From: an uncultured Muribaculum sp.
Lineage (GTDB): Bacteria > Bacteroidota > Bacteroidia > Bacteroidales > Muribaculaceae
DNA: 64,000 nt
Assembly: GCA_910587665.1 (NCBI GenBank)
Contig: CAJUMZ010000002.1
Location: 124,001 to 188,000, forward strand
Reading direction: 5' to 3'
The notes beneath the pieces are model-generated. The model was not told where the DNA came from, did no database searches, and saw nothing but the letters and a program-made list of their open reading frames with translations. The translations under genes were made by a program, and so were the position numbers. Below are positions 8,610-18,318 of this stretch, one piece after another; the first letter of the stretch is position 1, and each line of letters begins with the position of its first letter.

Positions 8610-10262
8610 TCAATGGTGCTGACGATGCTCATACTGGAGGGTCAACGAGGGCTGATCGCATACCTCTGCCGGGCCGAAATACTGGATAGGACCGGGGTAA
8701 ACGAACTCTGTATTAACAGCCCATGACTCACGCTTTGATGCAAATTTCTTGAAAGGCGCACCGTCAAGGCTTACAAGAGCCTTTTGTATAACGGGTTTCA
8801 TAGCACCGTGACGACGCTCCATATTCATCATCATGGTGATAGGTATACCACCTGCGATCCACTGTACCGAAGGCTTGGTCAAGCCACGCACGCTTGACAT
8901 GTAGCCGGTAACGCCGGCGTTGATAAGGCATGCGGCATTGAAGCCGAGCGCATAGCAATAGTCGGCATCAAAATTGGAGGGATCGGCGCAACGACCTTCG
9001 TAGCCGAAGAAGTGGCAAAGGAAAGCGAACTTGCCGACATAGCGGCCTTCGCTCTTCATCTCGTTAAGGCGACGTGCCACCATCTCACCGAGCAGCTTCT
9101 CGGTCTCGATAAGTGATACCTGCACATTGCCGTGGGGGTCACGGTCAAGGCAGAGCTGGCGGGCAACACCCTCGGGAAGGCTTGTAAAGATCGCGGTGTT
9201 TTCGTCAGAGAGACGACCGGCGATCCAACCGAGCTGATTCTGACGGTCAACCTTGGCAAATTCCTCAGCATTGGCGGCAAGGAGGTCATTAAGCTCTGCG
9301 ATAAGAGCCTTCATTGCGGGAATAAACTCTATAAGACCCTCCGGAATGAGGACTGTACCGAAGTTGTTACCGTTGGCAGCGCGAGCGGCAACCACGTCGG
9401 CAATTGAGTTAACGATATCGTTAAGAGTCTGCTTCTTAGCCTCAACTTCCTCAGAGATTATACATACGTTGGGCTGGCACTGGAGCGCGCACTCAAGGGC
9501 GATATGGCTTGCAGAGCGACCCATGAGCTTTATAAAGTGCCAATATTTCTTAGACGAGTTGCAGTCACGCTGGATGTTACCGATAACCTCGCTGTAGACC
9601 TTTGTTGCGGTATCAAAGCCGAAAGATGTCTCGATAACCTCATTCTTGAGGTCACCGTCGATAGTCTTGGGGCAACCGATTACCTGCACGCCGGCATTGA
9701 TTTCCTTATAATATTCGGCAAGGATAGCGGCGTTGGTATTTGAGTCATCACCACCGATAATCACAAGAGCCTTGATGTTAAGCTCCTTTAGGATTTCAAG
9801 ACCTTTGTCAAACTGAGCCTTTGTCTCAAGCTTTGTCCTGCCCGAACCGATGATGTCAAAACCTCCGGTATTGCGATACTCGTCAATAATGGCGGCGGTA
9901 AGCTCCATATACTGATGGTCGACGAAACCGCCGGGGCCCATCAAGAAGCCATAGAGACGGCTGTCGCGATGTACCTTCTTGATTCCGTCAAACAGACCGC
10001 TTATTACGTTATGTCCGCCGGGAGCCTGACCGCCTGAAAGGATCACACCTACATTAAACGGCTCGGTCTTTCCTGCCGACGCAGCCTTCTCAAACTGGAT
10101 TTCGGGAAGACCGTATGTGTTGGGAAACAGTTTTTTGATATCTTCCTGGTCAGCCACAGAATTTGTAGCCTTACCCTCCACCGCCTTTACAGCGCCTGTA
10201 AGCACGATCGGCAACTTGGGCTGATAAGCCGCACGGGCTTTCTGAAGTGCACTCTTCTTCAT
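8610..10262 (-). CDS. pfp: Diphosphate--fructose-6-phosphate 1-phosphotransferase
   Basis: A 550-residue PPi-dependent phosphofructokinase of the long (plant-beta-like) class. Visible motifs are GVILSGGQAPGGHN, GGDDSNTNA (the Asp-rich site that marks PPi rather than ATP use), the catalytic PKTIDGDLKN, and MGRSASHIALECALQ. It makes fructose 1,6-bisphosphate reversibly using pyrophosphate, serving both glycolysis and gluconeogenesis in the cytosol. The length is normal for this class. It is a single-gene unit with its own terminator. Pyrophosphate use is inferred from the GGDD motif. Confidence 0.95.
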   Translation of the reverse strand: MKKSALQKARAAYQPKLPIVLTGAVKAVEGKATNSVADQEDIKKLFPNTYGLPEIQFEKAASAGKTEPFNVGVILSGGQAPGGHNVISGLFDGIKKVHRDSRLYGFLMGPGGFVDHQYMELTAAIIDEYRNTGGFDIIGSGRTKLETKAQFDKGLEILKELNIKALVIIGGDDSNTNAAILAEYYKEINAGVQVIGCPKTIDGDLKNEVIETSFGFDTATKVYSEVIGNIQRDCNSSKKYWHFIKLMGRSASHIALECALQCQPNVCIISEEVEAKKQTLNDIVNSIADVVAARAANGNNFGTVLIPEGLIEFIPAMKALIAELNDLLAANAEEFAKVDRQNQLGWIAGRLSDENTAIFTSLPEGVARQLCLDRDPHGNVQVSLIETEKLLGEMVARRLNEMKSEGRYVGKFAFLCHFFGYEGRCADPSNFDADYCYALGFNAACLINAGVTGYMSSVRGLTKPSVQWIAGGIPITMMMNMERRHGAMKPVIQKALVSLDGAPFKKFASKRESWAVNTEFVYPGPIQYFGPAEVCDQPSLTLQYEHRQHH

Positions 10263-10441
10263 CTATTTAACGAGTTATAAATTGGTAATATATATGTTCA
10301 ATCGTTTAGGCTGCAAATTTCGCAAAAAATAATCAAAATATCAACCTGTTTCCTACTAAAAAATAAGCGGAGCTATAATAAGAGATGTTAAACACCCTCC
10401 AACTTTTAAGCGCGCACAATGGATATGTCGGTTATTATATG

Positions 10442-10449
10442 TAAATTTG
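10442..10449 (+). promoter_or_regulatory. -7 box for the DHH phosphoesterase operon
   Basis: TAAATTTG lies 24 bases before the start codon at 10473. No clear -33 box was seen. The 210-base gap before it (10263-10472) is AT-rich and otherwise featureless. Confidence 0.5.
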
Positions 10450-10472
10450 CACACTGATTAAAAAGCCAATAA

Positions 10473-11516
10473 ATGCTACGACCTGTCATATCGGAAACCA
10501 AAGTAAAAGCGGTACGTGACCTGCTCCAGGAGAGCGAGCGTATCGTGATAACATGCCACATGGCTCCCGACGGCGATGCTGTCGGGTCGTCGCTCGGGCT
10601 ACTTCACACGCTTGCCAATATCGGCAAGGAGGTAAGGATAGTCACCCCCGACCGGATTCCCGAGACCCTTAGATTTCTTCCGGGCGCGAAAGACATAGTG
10701 CCCTATTCAAAATACACCGAGTTTGCCGGGAAGCTCCTGAATGACGCCGACCTGATATTCTGTCTTGACTTCAATGCCCTTTACAGGGTTGACCGGATGA
10801 AAGACGCCTTGGAACAATCCAAAGCAAAAAAGATACTTGTCGACCATCATGAAAGCCCGCAGGACTTCACCGATGTCGCAATCTCCCACCCCGACCAGTC
10901 ATCAACCTCAATGCTGCTGTTCAGGCTGCTGTGCCGGCTCGAGCTTTTCAACATGATCGACCGTAAGGCGGCCACCTGCATCTATACAGGCATGATGACC
11001 GACACAGGCAACTTTTCCTACAACTCCAACGACCCCGACCTCTATGTGGTGATCGCCGAACTTGTAAGAAAAGGCATCAACAAGGATGACATCTACAAGC
11101 GTGTCATGGACACGAAGAAAGCCAATGTGCTGAAGTTAAACGGATATGCTGTGGCAAACATGCAGCTTTTCCCGGAGCATAAGGCGGCGCTACTCACCCT
11201 CTCCGCAGAGGAGCTGAAACGATACAACTATCAGCGAGGCGACACCGAAGGACTTGTCAACGAGCCGCTGTCGATAGAAGATGTGATATATTCGGTATTT
11301 CTCCGCGAAGACGAGCGCCACATCAAAGTGTCGACTCGCAGCAAAGGGGATTTCCCGGTAAACAAGATCTGTGAAAAATATTTCAACGGAGGCGGACATG
11401 TAAATGCCGCCGGCGGTGAAATCGAGTGCACGCTCGACGAGGCGGTGGGAATGTTCAAGACGACTCTCGCCGACATGGAAAAATATCTTGAATCAAAAAA
11501 GACTGACAATAAATAA
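10473..11516 (+). CDS. DHH/DHHA1 phosphoesterase, NrnA-like (nanoRNase / pAp phosphatase)
   Basis: A 347-residue cytosolic protein with both domains of the NrnA/MgpA family. The N-terminal DHH domain shows HMAPDGDAVGSS (about residues 29-40), CLDFN and the DHH triad near residue 124. The C-terminal DHHA1 domain shows GGGHVNAAGG near residue 308. Family members degrade 2-5 nt RNA, cyclic dinucleotide breakdown products (pApA) and sometimes 3'-phosphoadenosine phosphate, using Mn2+. The next genes, a lipoprotein and glmM, follow on the same strand with gaps of 27 and 25 bases, so they are probably co-transcribed. Which substrate is used cannot be told from sequence. Confidence 0.9.
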   Translation: MLRPVISETKVKAVRDLLQESERIVITCHMAPDGDAVGSSLGLLHTLANIGKEVRIVTPDRIPETLRFLPGAKDIVPYSKYTEFAGKLLNDADLIFCLDFNALYRVDRMKDALEQSKAKKILVDHHESPQDFTDVAISHPDQSSTSMLLFRLLCRLELFNMIDRKAATCIYTGMMTDTGNFSYNSNDPDLYVVIAELVRKGINKDDIYKRVMDTKKANVLKLNGYAVANMQLFPEHKAALLTLSAEELKRYNYQRGDTEGLVNEPLSIEDVIYSVFLREDERHIKVSTRSKGDFPVNKICEKYFNGGGHVNAAGGEIECTLDEAVGMFKTTLADMEKYLESKKTDNK

Positions 11517-11543
11517 TCACAAACAACATATCAATATCACGAA

Positions 11544-12227
11544 ATGAGACTGATCCGAAATATAATGGCACTTATGGCAGGATGCTTTGCCATAGCTGCA
11601 TCTCTTTCTTCCTGCAATGACCGGAAAAGCTATGCCGACCTGCTCCGCGATGAGACGAAGTATATCAACAATTTCCTTGCCGACCAGCGAGTGGAAGGCA
11701 ACGTACCCTCCGACTCGGTATTTATCACCCGTCAGGGAATAGCCGAGGAGATATATAAGAAATCATCGCATCCTGAAGGCGTCGACCATGATGAAGAGAT
11801 AGGCAAGATCATGAACGAGCTAGCCCAGGATCCATCTAAAGACGCACCATTCTACAGAATGGACGAGGATGGCAACGTGTATATGAAAGTCGTGCGCACC
11901 GGCGACATGAAGAACCGCCCGAAATACGATGACCTCGTATACCTGCGCTTCCTCCGCTACAACCTTGCAAGCTACAACAACGGTGTGTTTTCAATCACTC
12001 CTGAAGGAAACGCCACCGACGTCACTTACAGCGTGTCGATACGCTACGGCAACTATAAGTCAGTGTCATCTTCCTCCTGGGGAGAAGGCATACAGCTGCC
12101 ACTCAGCTATCTCGGCTTCGGATGTGAGGTCGAGCTTGTGATGCGCTCGCAGGTAGGAATGTCGAGCGAGATTGCCTCGGTAACACCGTTTTTATACACC
12201 GTAAGGTACTTCAAGAGCAATATTTAA
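11544..12227 (+). CDS. DUF4827-type lipoprotein
   Basis: A 227-residue lipoprotein with a signal peptide ending in the lipobox LSSC (about Cys24) and a body starting DRKSYADLLRDETKYINNFLADQR. This looks like the Bacteroidales DUF4827 family, usually found just before glmM. The second half (YLRFLRYNLASYNNG, then a beta-rich part with LPLSYLGFGCEVELVM) resembles an FKBP-like fold, but catalytic residues were not confirmed. It is likely periplasmic-facing, since no acidic export signal follows the Cys. The role is unknown; its place next to glmM hints at envelope work. Confidence 0.75.
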   Translation: MRLIRNIMALMAGCFAIAASLSSCNDRKSYADLLRDETKYINNFLADQRVEGNVPSDSVFITRQGIAEEIYKKSSHPEGVDHDEEIGKIMNELAQDPSKDAPFYRMDEDGNVYMKVVRTGDMKNRPKYDDLVYLRFLRYNLASYNNGVFSITPEGNATDVTYSVSIRYGNYKSVSSSSWGEGIQLPLSYLGFGCEVELVMRSQVGMSSEIASVTPFLYTVRYFKSNI

Positions 12228-12252
12228 TATGCAATAAAAACCAAACAGAAGC

Positions 12253-13638
12253 ATGTCACTAATAAAATCAATTTCAGGTATACGCGGTACAATCGGAGGA
12301 GCCCCCGGAGAGGGGTTAAGCCCGGTTGACGTGGTAAAATTCACGGCGGCATACGCCCATTTCATCAGCAAAACCACCACGCGGAGATCACGCACCATCG
12401 TAGTGGGCAGGGACGCGCGCCTGTCAGGGCCGATGGTCAACTCGCTCGTAGAGGCTACCCTCACCGGGATGGGGTTTGACGTAATCAACATAGGTCTCGC
12501 CTCCACCCCGACGACAGAGGTTGCCGTAGTGATGGAGCAGGCATGTGGCGGCATAATAATCACCGCATCACACAACCCCAAGCAGTGGAACGCCCTCAAG
12601 CTTCTTAACGAAAACGGGGAATTCCTGAACGATGCACAAGGTAAGGAAGTGCTGCGCATAGCCGACAATGACGAGTATACATTTGCCGACATTGATTCCA
12701 TCGGACATGCTTACACCAACAATACATACGACACGAAGCATATAGAATCGGTGCTCGCGCTCGACCTTGTTGACCGCGACGCTATTGCAAAAGCTGACTT
12801 CACTGTAGCCGTCGACGCCGTAAACTCGGTAGGAGGCGTGGTGATTCCCCGCCTGCTCCGCGCCCTTGGAGTGAAAAACATCATCGAGCTTAACTGCGAG
12901 GCAACAGGAAAGTTTGCCCACACTCCCGAGCCGATACCTGAAAACCTCACCCAGATTTCCGAGCTTATGCGCTCCGGCAAAGCGGATGTAGGCTTTGTGG
13001 TAGACCCGGACGTCGACCGTCTTGCCATCGTAATGGAAAATGGCGAGATGTTTGTAGAGGAATACACGCTGGTAGCCGTAGCCGACTATGTGCTCAGCCA
13101 CACACCCGGCTCCACAGTGTCAAACCTAAGCTCGTCGCGCGCGCTTCGTGACGTGACCAACCGTCATGGATGCAACTACTCCGCCGCAGCCGTGGGCGAG
13201 GTCAATGTGGTGACAAAGATGAAAGAGACCGGAGCCGTGATAGGCGGAGAAGGCAACGGCGGAGTCATCTATCCCGCATCACATTATGGAAGAGATGCCC
13301 TTGTAGGTGTAGCCCTGTTCCTTACCCTGCTTGCAAAGAGCGGCAAGAAGGTGAGTGAGCTAAAGAAGACATATCCCGAATATGCGATAGCCAAAAACAA
13401 GATAGAGCTTACCCCCGAGATAAATGTCGACGCCATACTCGCGGCCGTCAAGGAACGTTACTCCAACGAGACTGTCACTGACATCGACGGCGTAAAAATC
13501 GACTTCCCCGACAGTTGGGTGCATCTGCGCAAATCCAACACCGAGCCGATCATCCGCATCTACTCGGAAGCTCCTTCAATGGAGGAGGCAAACGAGCTTG
13601 CGAAGCAGATCAAAGACGTGATAGCGTCACTTGCATAG
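12253..13638 (+). CDS. glmM: Phosphoglucosamine mutase
   Basis: A 461-residue alpha-D-phosphohexomutase. It has the phosphoserine loop TASHNPKQWNALK (about residue 103), the Mg2+ loop DPDVDRL (about residue 250), the sugar-binding GGEGNGG loop and the C-terminal phosphate loop RKSNTEPIIRIY. The domain order and length fit GlmM, which turns glucosamine 6-phosphate into glucosamine 1-phosphate for UDP-GlcNAc and peptidoglycan. A phosphomannomutase role is possible because the families overlap. It ends in TAG. The gene follows the DUF4827 lipoprotein by 25 bases. Confidence 0.88.
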   Translation: MSLIKSISGIRGTIGGAPGEGLSPVDVVKFTAAYAHFISKTTTRRSRTIVVGRDARLSGPMVNSLVEATLTGMGFDVINIGLASTPTTEVAVVMEQACGGIIITASHNPKQWNALKLLNENGEFLNDAQGKEVLRIADNDEYTFADIDSIGHAYTNNTYDTKHIESVLALDLVDRDAIAKADFTVAVDAVNSVGGVVIPRLLRALGVKNIIELNCEATGKFAHTPEPIPENLTQISELMRSGKADVGFVVDPDVDRLAIVMENGEMFVEEYTLVAVADYVLSHTPGSTVSNLSSSRALRDVTNRHGCNYSAAAVGEVNVVTKMKETGAVIGGEGNGGVIYPASHYGRDALVGVALFLTLLAKSGKKVSELKKTYPEYAIAKNKIELTPEINVDAILAAVKERYSNETVTDIDGVKIDFPDSWVHLRKSNTEPIIRIYSEAPSMEEANELAKQIKDVIASLA

Positions 13639-13735
13639 CATGTACTAATAGATGTTAAGATACCGCCGGCGCGTCAAACATTTCATGATACCCGCAGGTT
13701 ATTAAGGAAACCTATAACTATTAAAATTAACAATC

Positions 13736-13978
13736 ATGAAGTGTAGCATCGAAACATTTCTGCTCGGGCTTGTGACCGGAGTGCTCACCGGGATGTATGC
13801 CGAGCGTTATACCCGCACAACAATGCGCGGTCGTAAGCTAAGAAGAGAAGTCAACAAAACAATCCGCGACCTTTACGGGTCGGCCGAGCAGCAAATAGGC
13901 AGAATAAAAGAGAAGGTAAGCCATTCTGTCGACGATGCCCGCGATGTAATTGACGACGCTATCGAAGCGGCAAAATAA
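13736..13978 (+). CDS. Small YtxH-like membrane-anchored protein
   Basis: An 80-residue protein. Residues 5-22 form one hydrophobic segment with small residues (FLLGLVTGVLTGMYAERY), followed by a basic patch and an amphipathic, charged helix (EQQIGRIKEKVSHSVDDARDVIDDAIEAA). This is the YtxH/gas-vesicle-like layout of stress-associated small proteins. It lies 97 bases after glmM and is followed by a terminator. No specific function can be given. Confidence 0.7.
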   Translation: MKCSIETFLLGLVTGVLTGMYAERYTRTTMRGRKLRREVNKTIRDLYGSAEQQIGRIKEKVSHSVDDARDVIDDAIEAAK

Positions 13979-13998
13979 ACTTTGATTTATACAATGGG

Positions 13999-14036
13999 AG
14001 AGACGGTGATGACCATAGGCATCATCGCCTCTTTTT
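13999..14036 (+). terminator. Terminator after the YtxH-like gene
   Basis: An imperfect stem (GAGACGGTGATGA / TCATCGCCTC) is followed by CTTTTTATT. It lies 20 bases after the stop codon and between convergent genes. Confidence 0.65.
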
Positions 14037-14053
14037 ATTGTCTAATTTACGGT

Positions 14054-15418
14054 CTAAGCGAAGAGAGAGCGAAACGCCTCCTCGACCTTTGCCACCTCCA
14101 CAATCTTGATTTTAAGGCGTGACGTGTCGAAGCCCTTTATATTGTGCTTAGGGATTATGATTGTGCCGAACCCAAGCTTTTCCGCCTCCAGCACACGCTG
14201 CTCTATGCGTGTGATAGGGCGTATCTCACCGGAAAGACCCACCTCACCCGACATGCACACATCACGTGGCACGGCGATGTCGACATTTGACGACAGTATG
14301 GCACATATCACGCTCAGGTCAAGAGCCGGGTCATTGACCTTCAATCCACCGGCTATGTTCAGGAACACATCTTTCTGCGCGAGCTTGAATCCGACACGTT
14401 TCTCAAGCACGGCAAGGAGCATGTTCATGCGCTTTGCATCAAATCCGGTCACCGAACGCTGTGGAGTGCCATATGCGGCAGTCGAGACCAAAGCCTGCGT
14501 CTCGATAAGAAACGGGCGCACACCCTCGAGCGTAACTCCGATCGTTATGCCCGAAAGCGGATCTTCACTCCCCTGCGACAGCAACAGCTCCGACGGGTTG
14601 GTGACCTCACGCAGCCCCTTCTGCACCATCTCATAGATTCCGAGCTCGGATGTAGATCCGAAACGGTTTTTAATCGAGCGTAATATACGGTACATATAAT
14701 GACGGTCACCCTCAAACTGCAATACGGCATCGACGATATGTTCCAGCACCTTAGGTCCGGCAATAGACCCTTCCTTATTTATGTGACCTATTAGTATCAC
14801 CGGCGTGCCGGACTCCTTGGCATAACGCAGCAGCCGCGCCGCACACTCCCTGACCTGACTTACACTTCCCGCCGATGACTCGATAGCATCAGACGCTATG
14901 GTCTGGATAGAGTCCACGATCAGCAACTCCGGGTCAACCTGAGCAATATGATTTAATATCGATTCAAGAGAAGTGTCACAGACGATAAAGCAATTGTCAT
15001 TGAGCTTCCCGATACGGTCGGCTCTCATCTTGAGCTGCGACGCACTTTCCTCCCCCGAGACATACAATATGCGCTTCCCGCGCATGGACAAGATATTCTG
15101 TAGGACAAGCGTGGACTTTCCGATGCCGGGCTCGCCGCCGACAAGCACTATCGACCCGGCGACAAGGCCGCCGCCAAGCACCCGGTTAAGCTCTTCGCTG
15201 GGCATGCGCATGCGTTGCTCCTCGCGTGTCTCTATCTGCGAGATCGGGCGCGCCACCACATCATCGCGGCGTTCAAAGGTGGAGCTTTTGCTTTTCTTCA
15301 CCACACGTTCCTCAACCATGGTGTTCCACTCGCCGCAACCGGGGCAACGCCCCATCCATTTTGCCGACTCGGTGCCGCAATTGCTGCAAAACCACACTGT
15401 CTTTTCCTGTTTTGCCAT
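14054..15418 (-). CDS. radA: DNA repair protein RadA
   Basis: A 454-residue RadA/Sms protein with all family parts in order: a C4 zinc finger (CSNCGTESAKWMGRCPGC), Walker A GGEPGIGKST (about residue 93), the RadA-specific KNRFG motif (about residue 250), and a Lon-like C-terminal domain with GEVGLSGEIRP. It is a hexameric ATPase that helps branch migration in recombination. It is the last of three minus-strand genes after dsbD and the TrmH-family methyltransferase, 37 bases downstream of the latter. Confidence 0.95.
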   Translation of the reverse strand: MAKQEKTVWFCSNCGTESAKWMGRCPGCGEWNTMVEERVVKKSKSSTFERRDDVVARPISQIETREEQRMRMPSEELNRVLGGGLVAGSIVLVGGEPGIGKSTLVLQNILSMRGKRILYVSGEESASQLKMRADRIGKLNDNCFIVCDTSLESILNHIAQVDPELLIVDSIQTIASDAIESSAGSVSQVRECAARLLRYAKESGTPVILIGHINKEGSIAGPKVLEHIVDAVLQFEGDRHYMYRILRSIKNRFGSTSELGIYEMVQKGLREVTNPSELLLSQGSEDPLSGITIGVTLEGVRPFLIETQALVSTAAYGTPQRSVTGFDAKRMNMLLAVLEKRVGFKLAQKDVFLNIAGGLKVNDPALDLSVICAILSSNVDIAVPRDVCMSGEVGLSGEIRPITRIEQRVLEAEKLGFGTIIIPKHNIKGFDTSRLKIKIVEVAKVEEAFRSLFA

Positions 15419-15455
15419 ATAAGGGGAGTTTAGAGAGGTTGTTTATATTAGGTAA

Positions 15456-16214
15456 TTATAGCTGCCGACGGCGAAATTCGGCTACGGTCACCGCAGTGGC
15501 AGTCCCCACATTAAGTGACTCACTTGTAACCGCGCCGAGCGGATAAGAAGGTATGGTTATGCGGCGACCCACTTTTTCCGCCACCTCGTCAGAGATACCT
15601 TTACCTTCATTTCCCATAACGATTACCGCGGCAGCATCAAGCCGCGCGTCATAGATATTATCGCCATGAAGGAAAGTGCCATAGACGGGCAATCCGCATG
15701 AGTTAAGCCACTCAGGGAGGTCGGTGTAATACACCCTCACCCTCGCTATCGCCCCCATGGTCGCCTGCACGACCTTGGGATTATAAAGGTCGACGGTGTC
15801 GCGCGAACAGACTATATCCCTGATGCCAAACCAATCGGCGACCCTCATTATTGTGCCGAGGTTGCCAGGATCCTGCACCCGGTCAAGGGCAATAATCAGA
15901 TTACCGGCAATGTCAGCCTCGCGGATGTCGCGAGACGGAATCTCATATACAGCAATCACTTCCGGAGGAGTGGTGAGCTGGCTCATGCGCTCCATATCGG
16001 CACGGGTCGCCTGAGTCACCTCCAAGCCTTTCAGCTTGGAATTATAACGGGAGATCCACGCCGATGTCGCGAAAAGATAGCGCAAGGGGAAGTAGCGCAG
16101 GGTATCAAGCACACACTTTGTCCCCTCTGCGACAAACAGCCCTTCCTCACGGCGCACGCGCGCATCGTCAAGCGACGCCACGAGCCGGCGAAGCCTGTTG
16201 GTCAGTTCAACCAT
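15456..16214 (-). CDS. TrmH/SpoU-family RNA 2'-O-methyltransferase
   Basis: A 252-residue SPOUT methyltransferase. The N-terminal part (about residues 1-90) is a substrate-binding domain like those of RlmB/TsnR. The SPOUT domain carries the three motifs LDRVQDPGNLGTIMRVADWFG, VIVMGNEGKGIS and SLNVGTATAVTVAEF, which form the trefoil-knot SAM site. The target is a ribose in tRNA or rRNA; which nucleotide cannot be told. It lies 3 bases after dsbD and is translated in the same operon, with no visible functional link. Confidence 0.88.
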   Translation of the reverse strand: MVELTNRLRRLVASLDDARVRREEGLFVAEGTKCVLDTLRYFPLRYLFATSAWISRYNSKLKGLEVTQATRADMERMSQLTTPPEVIAVYEIPSRDIREADIAGNLIIALDRVQDPGNLGTIMRVADWFGIRDIVCSRDTVDLYNPKVVQATMGAIARVRVYYTDLPEWLNSCGLPVYGTFLHGDNIYDARLDAAAVIVMGNEGKGISDEVAEKVGRRITIPSYPLGAVTSESLNVGTATAVTVAEFRRRQL

Positions 16215-16217
16215 CTT

Positions 16218-18206
16218 TTACTTCTTATATTCCTTAATACCTTTTTCAAGGAATCGGGTGAACTTGGGTATATTCTCATCGTAAGAGAACGGTCCGGAGA
16301 GCAGATTACCCTCAGCGTCAAGGATCACGTAATAGGGTTGGGCATTTGCCTGGAACTTATATCGCTGCAGATAGCTCCAACGGTCGCCATAGGTGTCAAG
16401 CGTAACCTTTTTACCATTTTCCATGACAATCTCAGGCTCCGGAAGCTTTTTCTTCTCGTCGACCATAAGTTTGATCACCACAAAATTATTTTCAATCATG
16501 GCGTGCACATTGCTCTCGTCGAGCACCGCGCCTTCCATCTTGCGGCAGTTGACACATCCGTAGCCCGAAAAATCGACAAGCACCGGCTTGCCCGCATCGA
16601 CAGCAGCCTTCATGCCCTCCTCGTAATCGTCATATTCCTTGAATCCGCCTCCGTAAAGATTGAAATCCTGAGTATACAACGGTGGAACAAACGCACTCAC
16701 GCCTTTGAGCGGAGCACCCCAAAGTCCGGGGACAAGATATATGGTGAAGGCAAACGACGCCATCGCAAGGAAAAAGCGGAATACACCTACCGAGCTGTCG
16801 GCAGGACCGTAATGGCTGAAATTAAACTTACCGAGAAGATACATGCCGAGAAGGGCGAAAATCACTATCCACAGTGCAAGGAACGCCTCGCGGTCAAGCA
16901 AGTGCCATCCATAGGCAAGGTCGGCGACTGAAAGGAATTTCAGGGATAGCGCAAGCTCGATAAATCCAAGCACGACCTTAACCGTGTTCATCCATCCGCC
17001 TGATTTAGGCGCGCTCTGCAACCAGGAGGGGAACATGGCGAAAAGGCAGAACGGTATGGCAAGAGCGAGCGAGAATCCGAACATTCCCACGGCCGGACCG
17101 AATTTATCACCCGTGCTTGCCGCCTCAACAAGCAGTGTACCGATAATGGGACCGGTGCAAGAGAAAGAAACAAGCGTCAGGGTGAATGCCATGAAAAATA
17201 TGCTCAGCAATCCGGTGGTCTTCTCGGCAGTACTGTCCATCTTGTTGGCCCATGACTCAGGTAACTTTATGTCAAACGCACCGAAGAAAGATATGGCAAA
17301 CACGACAAGGAGCAGGAAGAAGATGATATTGCACACCGCGCTCGTAGAAAGCGCGTTAAGCGAGCTTGCCCCGAATATCGCAGTGATCAGGAGTCCGAGG
17401 AGAAGGTATATCACGATTATCGACACGCCGTAGACCGTGGCGTCACCGATAGCCTTTGCGCGCGACTTGCCCTTTTTCAGGAAGAAGCTAACGGTAAGGG
17501 GAATCATAGGCCACACACACGGAGTGAGAAGCGCCACGAATCCACCGATAAAACAGGTCACGAATATATACCACAATGATGTGGTCGATGGATCTTCGGG
17601 ATTGTTCTCCCCGTCAAAGTTGACCGGCGCCCATATACCTTCAGAAGCCGATTCCTCCGAATCAGCCCCTACCGGCGTCTCCGCAACTACAGGAGTCTCG
17701 GGAACAGTATCGGCGATAACCTCCTCCGGGGTTTCTTCAACGATTTTTGCCGTACCGGAAAACTCAAAGGTCTCTTTAGTAGGCGGTATACAGTTTTCAT
17801 CATTGCAAGCCGAGAACCGAATCGCACCCTCTATAGCATAATGCGAGGCTGTCACGACAAAATTCTGACGAAGCGTCACCTCATCGGTCCACCAGCTAAG
17901 ATTGGCGCCAAACATTTCGTCAAATTCCTTATGCGGAGCTTTCCCGGGCTTAAGCTTACCGTCAAGCTTAACTCCGTCGAGCTTTGTCCAATCTATTTCA
18001 AGGGGATTGGGTCCAACGTCGGGATCAACGTCATTACTATACACATGCCATCCTGCATCAATTTTTGCAGACATGACCACCGCACCGTGGGTATCGTCGG
18101 CCATGTCGAGCGCCACGCTCCATTTGACCGGATTTACAATCTGCGCCTCCACATAGCCGAGCGAGGCGATAAAAACAGTAACTATAAGGTAGATAAAACG
18201 GGTCAT
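16218..18206 (-). CDS. dsbD: Thiol:disulfide interchange protein DsbD
   Basis: A 662-residue inner-membrane electron carrier. After a signal peptide come a DsbD-alpha periplasmic domain (to about residue 155, with a Cys pair in FSACNDENCIPP), an acidic Thr/Pro/Val linker, a membrane core of about eight segments with the conserved cysteines in FVALLTPCVWPMIP and LVSFSCTGPIIG, and a C-terminal thioredoxin-like domain with GCVNCRKME. It passes reducing power from cytosolic thioredoxin to periplasmic thiols. It heads the dsbD-methyltransferase-radA operon and could feed the TlpA-like and Omp28-like proteins encoded at 23.9-26.9 kb. Confidence 0.93.
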   Translation of the reverse strand: MTRFIYLIVTVFIASLGYVEAQIVNPVKWSVALDMADDTHGAVVMSAKIDAGWHVYSNDVDPDVGPNPLEIDWTKLDGVKLDGKLKPGKAPHKEFDEMFGANLSWWTDEVTLRQNFVVTASHYAIEGAIRFSACNDENCIPPTKETFEFSGTAKIVEETPEEVIADTVPETPVVAETPVGADSEESASEGIWAPVNFDGENNPEDPSTTSLWYIFVTCFIGGFVALLTPCVWPMIPLTVSFFLKKGKSRAKAIGDATVYGVSIIVIYLLLGLLITAIFGASSLNALSTSAVCNIIFFLLLVVFAISFFGAFDIKLPESWANKMDSTAEKTTGLLSIFFMAFTLTLVSFSCTGPIIGTLLVEAASTGDKFGPAVGMFGFSLALAIPFCLFAMFPSWLQSAPKSGGWMNTVKVVLGFIELALSLKFLSVADLAYGWHLLDREAFLALWIVIFALLGMYLLGKFNFSHYGPADSSVGVFRFFLAMASFAFTIYLVPGLWGAPLKGVSAFVPPLYTQDFNLYGGGFKEYDDYEEGMKAAVDAGKPVLVDFSGYGCVNCRKMEGAVLDESNVHAMIENNFVVIKLMVDEKKKLPEPEIVMENGKKVTLDTYGDRWSYLQRYKFQANAQPYYVILDAEGNLLSGPFSYDENIPKFTRFLEKGIKEYKK

Positions 18207-18243
18207 TGCAATCCTATTTTTCCTAAATCAATAAATTAATGTG

Positions 18244-18276
18244 CAAAGATAGCTATAAGTCGACTGCAAAAGCAAA
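18244..18276 (-). promoter_or_regulatory. Promoter of the dsbD operon
   Basis: On the minus strand TTTG (18276-18273) is followed after 21 bases by TATCTTTG (18251-18244), 38 bases before the dsbD start. Confidence 0.65.
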
Positions 18277-18285
18277 TATTTTTGT

Positions 18286-18293
18286 TATATTTG
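18286..18293 (+). promoter_or_regulatory. -7 box for the glycosyltransferase gene
   Basis: TATATTTG fits the consensus. Transcription would begin near 18300, which excludes the GTG at 18298 as start and supports the ATG at 18319. It lies back to back with the dsbD promoter. Confidence 0.6.
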
Positions 18294-18318
18294 CCATGTG
18301 AATATGTTATATAGGATT

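Noticed and set aside
18298..18318. GTG start for the glycosyltransferase at 18298
   Set aside because: The promoter at 18286-18293 puts the transcript start at or after this codon, and family members begin at the ATG at 18319.
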